Positions 28,544 through 37,199 of a stretch of 64,000 bases of DNA are shown here, in pieces. Below the pieces are notes generated by a model, which had not been told where the DNA came from, made no database searches, and saw only the letters and a program-made list of their open reading frames with translations. This DNA comes from Hydractinia symbiolongicarpus (lineage: Eukaryota > Cnidaria > Hydrozoa > Anthoathecata > Hydractiniidae), in contig NC_079880.1 in the NCBI RefSeq assembly GCF_029227915.1, forward strand, positions 26,779,501-26,843,500. The letters run 5' to 3'. Position numbers and translations under genes: made by a program. Every line of letters starts with the position of its first letter. Position 1 is the first letter of the stretch.

Positions 28544-30551
28544 AAAAAGCCAATGAAATGTAGTTTTTGAAAATGTCTCTATTTCTTCAGCGCGAACTAA
28601 CGGCTGGGATTGGTCCCACAGTAGAAAATGACTTTATTAACTTAATTTTTAAATAAAACGCTACTACAGTGCCCAGTGCAATCGCTGAGTTCCAGCAATC
28701 AAGTCAAATTAAAAGGAATGTTACTTCTTGTAGTCAAACTGGCTCATTTATCACATTTACAAGGTCAAACTCCAAAATCAGTTCAATTAAGTCCCACAGT
28801 CAAACGTTTCACTTTTAAAAGCGATGCAACCTACTAATATCCGAATACTATCGCTAAATACATGTTGGTACGAATATGTGACGCAACCGTTGTAACTCAC
28901 ACGGATTGATAGCGCCAAGAAGTCGATGAAGTGTAGTTTTTGAGAATCTCTCTATTTCTTCAGCGCGTGCTAATGGCCAGGATTAGTCCCACAGTAAAAA
29001 AATACTTATTTATCTAAATTTTTAAATAAAGCACTACCACAGAGCCTAGTGTACTCGCTGAATTCCAGCAATCATGTCGAATTAAGAAGAATGGTATTCC
29101 TTGGAGTCAAATTGGCTCATTTAACGCATTTGCAAGGTCACAGTCCAGAATCAGTTCAATTAAGGCCCACGGTCAATCGTTTCACTGTTAAAAGCGATTC
29201 AACTTAGTCACATCGGAAAAAATCACTAAATACATGTTGGTAAAAATATGTGACGCAACCGTTGTAACACAAACGGATAAACACCGTTAAAAAGTCAATG
29301 AAATGTAGTTTTTGAAACTGTCTCTATTTCTTCAGCGCGAACTAACGGCTGGGATTGGTCCCACAGTAAAAAATGACTTATTTAACTTAATTTTTAAATA
29401 AAACGCTACCACAGTGCCCAGTGCAATCGCTGAGTTCCAGTAATCATGTGGAATTAACAAGAATGGTATTCCTTGGAGTCCAATTGGCTCATTTAACGCA
29501 TTTACAAGGCCACAGTCCAAGGTTAGTTCAATTAAGTGCCACAGTCAATCGTTTCACTGTTAAAGGCCATGCAACCTAGTAATATCAGAATACTATCGCT
29601 AAATACATGTTGGTACGAATATGTGACGCAACCGTTGTAACTCAAACGGATTGATACAGCCAAGAATTCGATGAAATTTAGTTTGTGAGAATGTCTCTAT
29701 TTCTTCAGCGCGTGCCAACGACCAGGATTAGTCCCACATTAAAAAAAGACTTATTTATCTAAATTTTTAAATAAAGCACTACCACAGAGCCTAGTGTACT
29801 CGCTGAATTCCAGCAACCATGTCGAATTAAGAAGAATGGTATTCCTTGGAGTACAATTGTCTCATTTATTGCATTAACAAGGTCACAGTCCAGAATCAGT
29901 TCAATTAAGTCCAACAATCAATCGTTTTACTGTTAAAGGCAATGCAACTTAGTCACATCGGAAAAAAATCACTAAATACATGTTGGTACGAATATGTGAC
30001 GCAACCGTTGTAACACCAACGGATTAACACCGTTAGAAAGTCAGTGAAATGCAGTTTTTGAAGCCGTCTCTATTTCTTCAGCGCGTGCTAACGGCCAGGA
30101 TTGGTCCCACGGTAAAAAAAGACTTATTTATCTAAATTTTTTAATAAAGCACTACCACAGAGCCTAGTGTACTCGCTGAATTCCAGCAATCATGTCGAAT
30201 TAAGAAGAATGGTATTCCTTGGAGTCCAATTGGCTCATTTAACGCATTTACAAGGTCACAGTCCAGAATCAGTTCAATTAGGGCCCACAGTCAATCGTTT
30301 CACTGTTAAAAGCGATGCAACTTAGTCACATTGGAAAAAATCACTAAATACATGTTGGTACGAATATGTGACGCAACCGTTGTAACTCTTTCGGATTTAT
30401 ACCGCTAGAAAGTCAATGAAATGTAGTCTTTGGAACAGTTCCTCTTTATTCAGCGCGTGCTAACGGCCAGGATTGGTCCCACAGTAAGAAAAGACTTAGT
30501 TATCCAAATTTTTAAATAAAGCGCTACAACAGAGCCTAATGTAATCGCTGA

Positions 30552-30943
30552 ATTCCAGCAACCATGTCAAATTAAAAAGAATGTTATTTCTTGTAGTCAA
30601 ACTGGCTCATTTATCACATTTATAAGGTCAAAGTCCAAAATCAGTTCAATTAAGTCCCACAGTCAACCGTTTCACTGTTAAAAGCGATGCGATGCATCAA
30701 TCGTTTTACTGTTAAAGGCAATGCAACTTAGTCACATCGGAAAAAAATGGTACGAATATGTGACGCAACCGTTGTAACACCAACGGATTAACACCGTTAG
30801 AAAGTCAGTGAAATGCAGTTTTTGAAGCCGTCTCTATTTCTTCAGCGCGTGCTAACGGCCAGGATTGGTCCCACAGTAGAAAAAGACTTATTTATCTAAA
30901 TTTTTTAATAAAGCACTACCACAGAGACTAGTGTACTCGCTGA
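30552..30943. repeat. Rearranged 392-bp monomer with internal duplication and deletion
   Basis: This monomer is about 20 bp longer than its neighbours. After GTTAAAAGCGATGC (ending near 30690) a filler GATGCA joins straight back to TCAATCGTTTTACTG, so the CAATCG-to-GATGC segment is present twice in diverged forms. Further on, the run after CATCGGAAAAAAA jumps directly to TGGTACG (near 30749), losing about 15 bp that normally hold CACTAAATACATG. The two halves resemble different monomer types, so the unit looks like a recombination junction between diverged monomers. Confidence 0.8.
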
Positions 30944-32060
30944 ATTCCAGCAATCATGTCGAATTAAGAAGAATGGTATTCCTTGGAGTCCAATTGGGTC
31001 ATTTAACGCATTTACAAGGTCACAGTCCAGAATCAGTTCAATTAGGGCCCACAGTCAATCGTTTCACTGTTAAAAGCGATGCAACTTAGTCACATTGGAA
31101 AAAATCACTAAATACATGTTGGTACGAATATGTGACGCAACCGTTGTAACACCAACGGATTAACACCGTTAGAAAGTCAGTGAAATGCAGTTTTTGAAGC
31201 CGTCTCTATTTCTTCAGCGCGTGCTAACGGCCAGGATTGGTCCCACAGTAAAAAAAGACTTATTTATCTAAATTTTTTAATAAAGCACTACCACAGAGAC
31301 TAGTGTACTCGCTGAATTCCAGCAATCATGTCGAATTAAGAAGAATGGTATTCCTTGGAGTCCAATTGGCTCATTTAACGCATTTGCAAGGTCACAGTCC
31401 AGAATCAGTTCAATTAAGGCCCACGGTCAATCGTTTCACTGTTAAAAGCGATTCAACTTAGTCACATCGGAAAAAATCACTAAATACATGTTGGTACATA
31501 TATGTGACGCAACCGTTGTAACTCAAACAGATAAACACCGTTAAAAAGTCAATGAAATGTAGTTTTTGAAACTGTCTCTATTTCTTCAGCGCGAACTAAC
31601 GGCTGGGATTGGTCCCACAGTAAAAAATGACTTATTTAACTTAATTTTTAAATAAAACGCTACCACAGTGCCCAGTGCAATCGCTGAGTTCCAGTAATCA
31701 TGTCGAATTAACAAGAATGGTATTCCTTGGAGTCCAATTGGCTGATTTAACGCATTTACAAGGTCACAGTCCAGAATCAGTTCAATTAGGGCCCACAGTC
31801 AATCGTTTCACTGTTAAAAGCGATGCAACTTAGTCACATTGGAAAAAATCACTAAATACATGTTGGTACGAATATGTGACGCAACCGTTGTAACTCATTC
31901 GGATTTATACCGCTAGAAAGTCAATGAAATGTAGTCTTTGGAACAGTTCCTCTTTATTCAACGCGTGCTAACGGCCAGGATTAGTCCCTCAGTAAGAAAT
32001 GACTTATTTAACTTAATTTTTAAGTAAAACTCTACCACAGCGCCCAGTTGAATCGCTGAG

Positions 32061-33550
32061 TTCCAGCAATCATGTCAAATTATGAAGAATGTTATTTCTT
32101 GTAGTCAAACTGGCTCATTTATAACATTTATCACGTCACAGTCCAAAGTTAGTTCAATTAAGTGCCACAGTCAATCGTTTCACTGTTAAAGGCCATGCAA
32201 CCTAGTAATATCAGAATACTATCGCTAAATACATGTTGGTACGAATATGTGACGCAACCGTTGTAACTCAAACGGATTGATACAGCAAAGAAGTCGATGA
32301 AATGTAGTTTGTGAGAATGTCTCTATTTCTTCAGCGCGTGCCAACGGCCAGGATTAGTCCCACAGTAAAAAAAGACTTTTTTATCTAAATTTTTAAATAA
32401 AGCACTACCACAGAGCCTAGTGTACTCGCTGAATTCCAGCAACCATGTCGAATTAAGAAGAATGGTATTCCTTGGAGTCCAATTGGCTCATTTAACGCAT
32501 TTACAAGGTCACAGTCCAGAATCAGTTCAATTAAGTCCCACAGTCAATCGTTTTACTGTTAAAGGCAATGCAACTTAGTCACATCGGAAAAAAATCACTA
32601 AATACATGTTGATACGAATATGTGACGCAACCGTTGTAACACCAACGGATTAACACCGTTAGAAAGTCAGTGAAATGCAGTTTTTGAAGCCGTCTCTATT
32701 TCTTCAGCGCGTGCTAACGGCCAGGATTTGTCCCACAGTAAAAAAAGACTTATTTATCTAAATTTTTTAATAAAGCACTACCACAGAGACTAGTGTACTC
32801 GCTGAATTCCAGCAATCATGTCGAATTAAGAAGAATGGTATTCCTTGGAGTCCAATTGGCTCATTTAACGCATTTGCAAGGTCACAGTCCAGAATCAGTT
32901 CCATTAAGGCCCACGGTCAATCGTTTCACTGTTAAAAGCGATTCAACTTAGTCACATCGGAAAAAATCACTAAATACATGTTGGTACAAATATGTGACGC
33001 AACCGTTGTAACTCAAACAGATAAACACCGTTAAAAAGTCAATGAAATGTAGTTTTTGAAACTGTTTCTATTTCTTCAGCGCGAACTAACGGCTGGGATT
33101 GGTCCCACAGTAAAAAATGACTTATTTAACTTAATTTTTAAATAAAACGCTACCACAGTGCCCAGTGCAATCGCTGAGTTCCAGTAATCATGTCGAATTA
33201 ACAAGAATGGTATTCCTTGGAGTCCAATTGGCTGATTTAACGCATTTACAAGGTCACAGTCCAGAATCAGTTCAATTAGGGCCCACAGTCAATCGTTTCA
33301 CTGTTAAAAGTGATGCAACTTAGTCACATTGGAAAAAATCACTAAATACATGTTGGTACGAATATGTGACGCAACCGTTGTAACTCATTCGGATTTATAC
33401 CACTAGAAAGTCAATGAAATGTAGTCTTTGGAACAGTTCCTCTTTATTCAGCGCGTGCTAACGGCCAGGATTGGTCCCTCAGTAAGAAATGACTTATTTA
33501 ACTTAATTTTTAAGTAAAACTCTACCACAGCGCCCAGTTGAATCGCTGAG
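32061..33550. repeat. 4-mer HOR unit beside the insertion, containing the uninterrupted counterpart site
   Basis: This 1490-bp, four-monomer unit begins with TTCCAGCAATCATGTC at 32061, preceded by GAATCGCTGAG. The unit interrupted by the retrotransposon is its next copy: after the element, at 36254, the same TTCCAGCAATCATGTC monomer resumes with the same rare markers GATACAGCAAAG and GACTTTTTTATC (about 32278 and 32376; 36472 and 36570). The junction at 32060/32061 therefore shows what the insertion site looked like before the element arrived. Confidence 0.85.
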
Positions 33551-33551
33551 T
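33548..33551. repeat. Possible target-site duplication, 5' copy (GAGT)
   Basis: The undisturbed satellite reads CGCTGAGTTCCAGC. Left of the element the sequence is CGCTGAGT followed by AAACAAAAC. Right of it the tail is followed by GAGTTCCAGC. The overlap allows a duplication of at most GAGT. Because the tail ends in AAG and a T at the 5' junction could belong to either side, a shorter duplication or simple microhomology is equally possible. Confidence 0.5.
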
Positions 33552-33588
33552 AAACAAAACACTCTCATTTTGTGATAACATCATTGTG
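33550..33588 (+). other. Upstream continuation of the retrotransposon reading frame (truncated endonuclease)
   Basis: Read in frame with the long ORF, these 13 codons are open and give a peptide ending in LSFCDNIIV directly before MGDIN. That is a plausible beta-strand leading into the endonuclease GDxN motif. The first codon, GTA, spans the junction with the satellite. This shows that the long ORF is the remainder of a larger protein cut off by 5' truncation. Confidence 0.75.
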
Positions 33589-36087
33589 ATGGGGGACATA
33601 AACATTGATACTCATAATAAAAATGAAATAATAAATTATCATTACATAACTTCTCTTTGCGATACTTTTGACCTAAAAAACTTAGTCAAAGACAAAACAT
33701 GTTTTGCAAGTGAACAAGGAACATCAATTGATGTTATTTTAACAAATAAACAAAGGTCTTTTCAAAACACTATGGTTACTGAGACTGGACTCAGTGACCA
33801 TCATCTGATGATTACAACTTTCCTAAGATCTCATCTGGTAAGATTGAAACCAAAACTAATTGTTTATAGAAGTAACAGAAAGTTTGATAAGAGAAAGTTT
33901 CTTTCTGATGTTAGGAATACACGTTTTGATTTTAATGAAAATGACCCTGCTTCAAATTACGACCACTTGACAAAAACGTTTAGTTCTATTATTGAAAAGC
34001 ATGCCCCGTTAAAACAGAAACTGCTCAGGGGAAATGAAGCACCTTTTATGAATAAAGAACTTAGGCAAGCCATTTATACCAGGTCAAGATTTAAAAACCG
34101 ATACAATAAAGATCCTACTGAAGAAAACAAGATTAACTATAAAAAACAACGAAATAAGTGTGTTGGACTCAGAAAGAAAGCCATAAAAATGTATTTTAAA
34201 AATGTTATAGATTCTGGGATTGTAGAAAATAAAACTTTTTGGAAAACTATTAAGCCGTTTATAACCAATAAAAGTGGTTTGAACAATGATAACATTATGA
34301 TTATCAAAGATGGTGCTCAGATAACCAATGACAGTGAGCTTGCTGAATTATTTAATGAACACTATATTAACATTGTAGAAAAAAGTAGTGGAACCAAGCC
34401 AATATCAATTGATTATCGAAATTCCTTAGACAAAGAGAGACTAATTAATGAGATAATTAAAACATACGAGAGTCATCCGAGTATTGTCAAAATTAAAGCC
34501 TGCAACGAAAATATAAATTTTTTTAACTTTGAGGAGGTAGATGACAACACAATCAAAAAACTTTTTACTAATTTAAACATAAATTCCTCTCCAGGTAGAG
34601 ACAAAATACCCCCAAAGCTTGTGAAGTTAGCTAGTGAATATCTGATTGGCCCATTGAAAAATGCTATAAACAGCAGCATAAAATTGAATATTTTTCCCGA
34701 TGGAGCCAAACGTGCAACGGTAGCACCTCTTGACAAAGGAGGCAAAGACAAACATAGCATTAAAAATTTTAGACCTGTCAGTGTGTTGAATGTATTTTCA
34801 AAATTCTATGAAAACATAATGAAGGATCAAATCATGTCTTTCATAGAATCGAAACTTTCAATATTTTTGTCAGCCTATCGGAAAAACTATAACACACAGC
34901 ATGTCTTAATTCGTTTACTAGAAGAATGGAAAAAAAAACTTGATAAGAATTACGTGGTTGGTGCAGTCTTAATGGATCTATCAAAAGCATTCGATTGTGT
35001 GCCACATGATTTACTAATCGCTAAACTTGAGGCATATGGATTTGAAATTAATGCCCTGAAATTTGTCCTGTCATACCTAACAAATAGAGAACAATCTACT
35101 CGTATAAACGGACACTACAGTCTTTTCCAAATGATTCTTTCAGGCGTGCCGCAAGGATCAATCTTAGGCCCGATAATTTTTAATATTTTTCTTAACGATA
35201 TTTTTCTTTTTATAACCAGAAGTGACCTACACAACTATGCTGATGATAATACATTGTCAAGCTTTTCCAATTCAATTCCAAACCTCATTAAAATTTTAGA
35301 AGGTGAGTCTGAGCAGGCGTTAGCATGGCTACATGAAAATAAAATGATTGCTAACCCTGACAAATTTCAATGCATTATAATCAGCAAAGATAGGATAGAA
35401 AACACAAGTAGTAAACTGATAAGAATCGGAGATAAAAACATATATTCGCAAGACACAGTCAAACTGTTAGGAGTTAAAATTGACAATAACCTTAGATTTG
35501 ATCAGCACTTAAATGAGGTTTGCAAGAAAGCATCTGCGCAACTAAATGCTTTGTATAGATTTAAAAACATACTTCCTTTTAAAGCTAAGAGTGTCTTAGC
35601 AGAAAGTTTTGTGTATTCAAACTTTAACTACTGTCCACTTATTTGGAATTTCTCATCTTCAAAATCACTTTCTAGGGTCGAAAAACTCCATAAGCGAGCC
35701 CTAAAATTTGTAGATAGCGGATATTCAGAGAGAAAAGAAAGGTACATTTCTACCAAGAACAAAATTAACTACATGAAAATTATGCGAATACGAAATCTAT
35801 GTATAGAGATTTTTAAATCTCTTAATAATTTAAATCCGCCATTTATGTTAGACATCTTTCAACGCAGCGAAACAAACAGGCCAGTACGAAGTCAATATTT
35901 AAATAATCTTAAAACATTGAACTTTAATACAAAAAATTTTGGGGAAAAATGTCTTCGCTCATTGGGGCCTAAAATTTGGAATACTTTACCTTCCGAATTG
36001 AAAAGTTGTAACAGCCTTAAAAAATTTAAAACGAAACTAAAGGAGTATGATTTCAGTCACTCGGTCTATTTAAATATTTTTTCTTAA
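33589..36087 (+). CDS. Retrotransposon polyprotein fragment: endonuclease C-terminus plus reverse transcriptase (partial at 5' end)
   Basis: The frame gives 832 residues from the ATG at 33589 to TAA at 36085-36087. The true protein was longer: the frame stays open upstream to the element border at 33550 and only meets TGA at 33547 in satellite DNA. Residues 2-75 are the end of an apurinic-type endonuclease, with GDIN (2-5), TSIDVILTN (45-53) and catalytic SDHH (69-72). Reverse transcriptase motifs follow in order: SSPGRDKIPP (333-342), RPVSVLN (395-401), LSAYRK (427-432), MDLSKAFD (462-469) with a catalytic Asp at 463, GVPQGSILGP (519-528) and YADD (550-553) with the two catalytic Asp at 552-553. 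A C-terminal region follows with KLHKRALKF and FGEKCLRSLGPKIWN (784-798). No RNase H domain or CCHC zinc knuckle is seen. The protein would nick target DNA and copy its own RNA at the nick. This copy keeps the RT residues but lacks the front of the nuclease. The ATG used here is internal and need not be a real start. Confidence 0.9.
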   Translation: MGDINIDTHNKNEIINYHYITSLCDTFDLKNLVKDKTCFASEQGTSIDVILTNKQRSFQNTMVTETGLSDHHLMITTFLRSHLVRLKPKLIVYRSNRKFDKRKFLSDVRNTRFDFNENDPASNYDHLTKTFSSIIEKHAPLKQKLLRGNEAPFMNKELRQAIYTRSRFKNRYNKDPTEENKINYKKQRNKCVGLRKKAIKMYFKNVIDSGIVENKTFWKTIKPFITNKSGLNNDNIMIIKDGAQITNDSELAELFNEHYINIVEKSSGTKPISIDYRNSLDKERLINEIIKTYESHPSIVKIKACNENINFFNFEEVDDNTIKKLFTNLNINSSPGRDKIPPKLVKLASEYLIGPLKNAINSSIKLNIFPDGAKRATVAPLDKGGKDKHSIKNFRPVSVLNVFSKFYENIMKDQIMSFIESKLSIFLSAYRKNYNTQHVLIRLLEEWKKKLDKNYVVGAVLMDLSKAFDCVPHDLLIAKLEAYGFEINALKFVLSYLTNREQSTRINGHYSLFQMILSGVPQGSILGPIIFNIFLNDIFLFITRSDLHNYADDNTLSSFSNSIPNLIKILEGESEQALAWLHENKMIANPDKFQCIIISKDRIENTSSKLIRIGDKNIYSQDTVKLLGVKIDNNLRFDQHLNEVCKKASAQLNALYRFKNILPFKAKSVLAESFVYSNFNYCPLIWNFSSSKSLSRVEKLHKRALKFVDSGYSERKERYISTKNKINYMKIMRIRNLCIEIFKSLNNLNPPFMLDIFQRSETNRPVRSQYLNNLKTLNFNTKNFGEKCLRSLGPKIWNTLPSELKSCNSLKKFKTKLKEYDFSHSVYLNIFS

Positions 36088-36125
36088 TTTTTATACATTT
36101 TTCATAAAACCATAAACAAATTTTT

Positions 36126-36218
36126 GTCGGATTTGATTAGTTTCCTGTATATTTATAAGTATGTATTTATTTATTTTTTTATATCAGGAAGCTATATGTA
36201 CATAGTTATTTCTCCGAC
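36126..36218 (+). promoter_or_regulatory. Nested hairpin in the retrotransposon 3' UTR
   Basis: Two perfect inverted pairs are nested. The outer pair is GTCGGA (36126-36131) with TCCGAC (36213-36218). The inner pair is TTCCTG (36142-36147) with CAGGAA (36185-36190), extended by TATA/TATA across one bulged T. In LINEs the RNA 3' end is often a structure recognised by the element's own reverse transcriptase; that role here is inferred from position just before the tail. Confidence 0.6.
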
Positions 36219-36222
36219 GTTA

Positions 36223-36228
36223 AATAAA
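36223..36228 (+). promoter_or_regulatory. AATAAA signal next to the tail
   Basis: A canonical AATAAA lies eight bases before the (AAG)n tail, where a 3' end signal would be expected. The same hexamer also occurs in many satellite monomers, so its use here is not proven. Confidence 0.4.
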
Positions 36229-36230
36229 TT

Positions 36231-36251
36231 AAGAAGAAGAAGAAGAAGAAG
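36231..36251 (+). repeat. (AAG)7 microsatellite tail of the retrotransposon
   Basis: Seven perfect AAG units end the element in place of a poly(A) tail. Several LINE groups end in short tandem repeats made by template slippage at integration. The last G may belong to the target site. Confidence 0.85.
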
Positions 36252-36254
36252 AGT
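36251..36254. repeat. Possible target-site duplication, 3' copy (GAGT)
   Basis: This is the matching GAGT directly after the (AAG)n tail and before TCCAGCAATCATG of the resumed satellite. The first G may also be the last base of the seventh AAG, which makes the exact duplication length ambiguous. Confidence 0.5.
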
Positions 36255-37199
36255 TCCAGCAATCATGTCAAATTATGAAGAATGTTATTTCTTGTAGTCA
36301 AACTGGCTCATTTATAACATTTATCAGGTCACAGTCCAAAGTTAGTTCAATTAAGTGCCACAGTCAATCGTTTCACTGTTAAAGGCCATGCAACCTAGTA
36401 ATATCAGAATACTATCGCTAAATACATGTTGGTACGAATATGTGACGCAACCGTTGTAACTCAAACGGATTGATACAGCAAAGAAGTCGATGAAATGTAG
36501 TTTGTGAGAATGTCTCTATTTCTTCAGCGTGTGCCAACGGCCAGGATTAGTCCCACAGTAAAAAAAGACTTTTTTATCTAAATTTTTAAATAAAGCACTA
36601 CCACAGAGCCTAGTGTACTCGCTGAATTCCAGCAACCATGTCGAATTAAGAAGAATGGTATTCCTTGGAGTCCAATTGGCTCATTTAACGCATTTACAAG
36701 GTCACAGTCCAGAATCAGTTCAATTAAGTCCCACAGTCAATCGTTTTACTGTTAAAGGCAATGCAACTTAGTCACATCGGAAAAAAATCACTAAATACAT
36801 GTTGGTACGAATATGTGACGCAACCGTTGTAACACCAACGGATTAACACCGTTAGAAAGTCAGTGAAATGCAGTTTTTGAAGCCGTCTCTATTTCTTCAG
36901 CGCGTGCTAACGGCCAGGATTGGTCCCACGGTAAAAAAAGACTTATTTATCTAAATTTTTTAATAAAGCACTACCACAGAGCCTAGTGTACTCGCTGAAT
37001 TCCAGCAATCATGTCGAATTAAGAAGAATTGTATTCCTTGGAGTCCAATTGGCTCATTTAACGCATTTACAAGGTCACAGTCCAGAATCAGTTCAATTAG
37101 GGCCCACAGTCAATCGTTTCACTGTTAAAAGCGATGCAACTTAGTCACATTGGAAAAAATCACTAAATACATGTTGGTACGAATATGTGACGCAACCGT

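Larger units (their letters stand above)
1..33550. repeat. Satellite array, left arm (about 90 tandem monomers of ~372 bp)
   Basis: Head-to-tail copies of one 372-373 bp monomer fill this whole stretch. The phase word GTTCCAGC/ATTCCAGC recurs at 1, 373, 746, 1118, 1491, 1863, 2236, 2607, 2980, 3352 and so on to 33550, where the retrotransposon interrupts. Monomers fall into discrete variant types. Examples are a 'TTACTTCTTGTAGTC' type, a 'GTATTCCTTGGAGTCC' type with CATTTAACGCATTT, a type with TTATAACATTTATCAGG, and a type with CATCACGTC and ATAAGGACATAG. The order of types repeats, which defines the higher-order repeats listed separately. No gene is visible: open frames are short, sit in the same monomer position each time, and vanish in sister copies. 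A centromeric or heterochromatic role is inference only. Confidence 0.97.
33552..36250 (+). mobile_element. 5'-truncated non-LTR (LINE) retrotransposon, probably of the CR1/Jockey group
   Basis: This ~2.7 kb piece is the only non-satellite DNA in the window. It enters abruptly inside the endonuclease coding region, carries one long open frame with reverse transcriptase, and ends in a 3' UTR and an (AAG)7 tail. It has no long terminal repeats. Truncation at the 5' end, a simple-repeat 3' tail and a short possible target duplication are the marks of target-primed reverse transcription. The frame has no stop or frameshift over 832 codons, which suggests a young insertion. Having lost the front of the endonuclease, and any first ORF, the copy should not move on its own. 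Group assignment rests on RT and C-terminal domain style and the absence of RNase H or CCHC motifs, and is inference. Confidence 0.93.

Noticed and set aside
34473-34760. Minus-strand 95-codon open frame inside the retrotransposon
   Set aside because: It is fully antisense to the well-supported reverse transcriptase frame and shows no domain of its own.
36120-36230. Possible second gene or tRNA-like sequence in the element's 3' UTR
   Set aside because: The stretch is AT-rich with stops in all frames and no cloverleaf or internal promoter boxes that I can see; only the nested hairpin stands out.
33552-36250. LTR retrotransposon or endogenous retrovirus
   Set aside because: There are no terminal repeats, protease, integrase or RNase H. 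Endonuclease GDIN/SDHH motifs ahead of the RT and a simple-repeat tail identify a non-LTR element.
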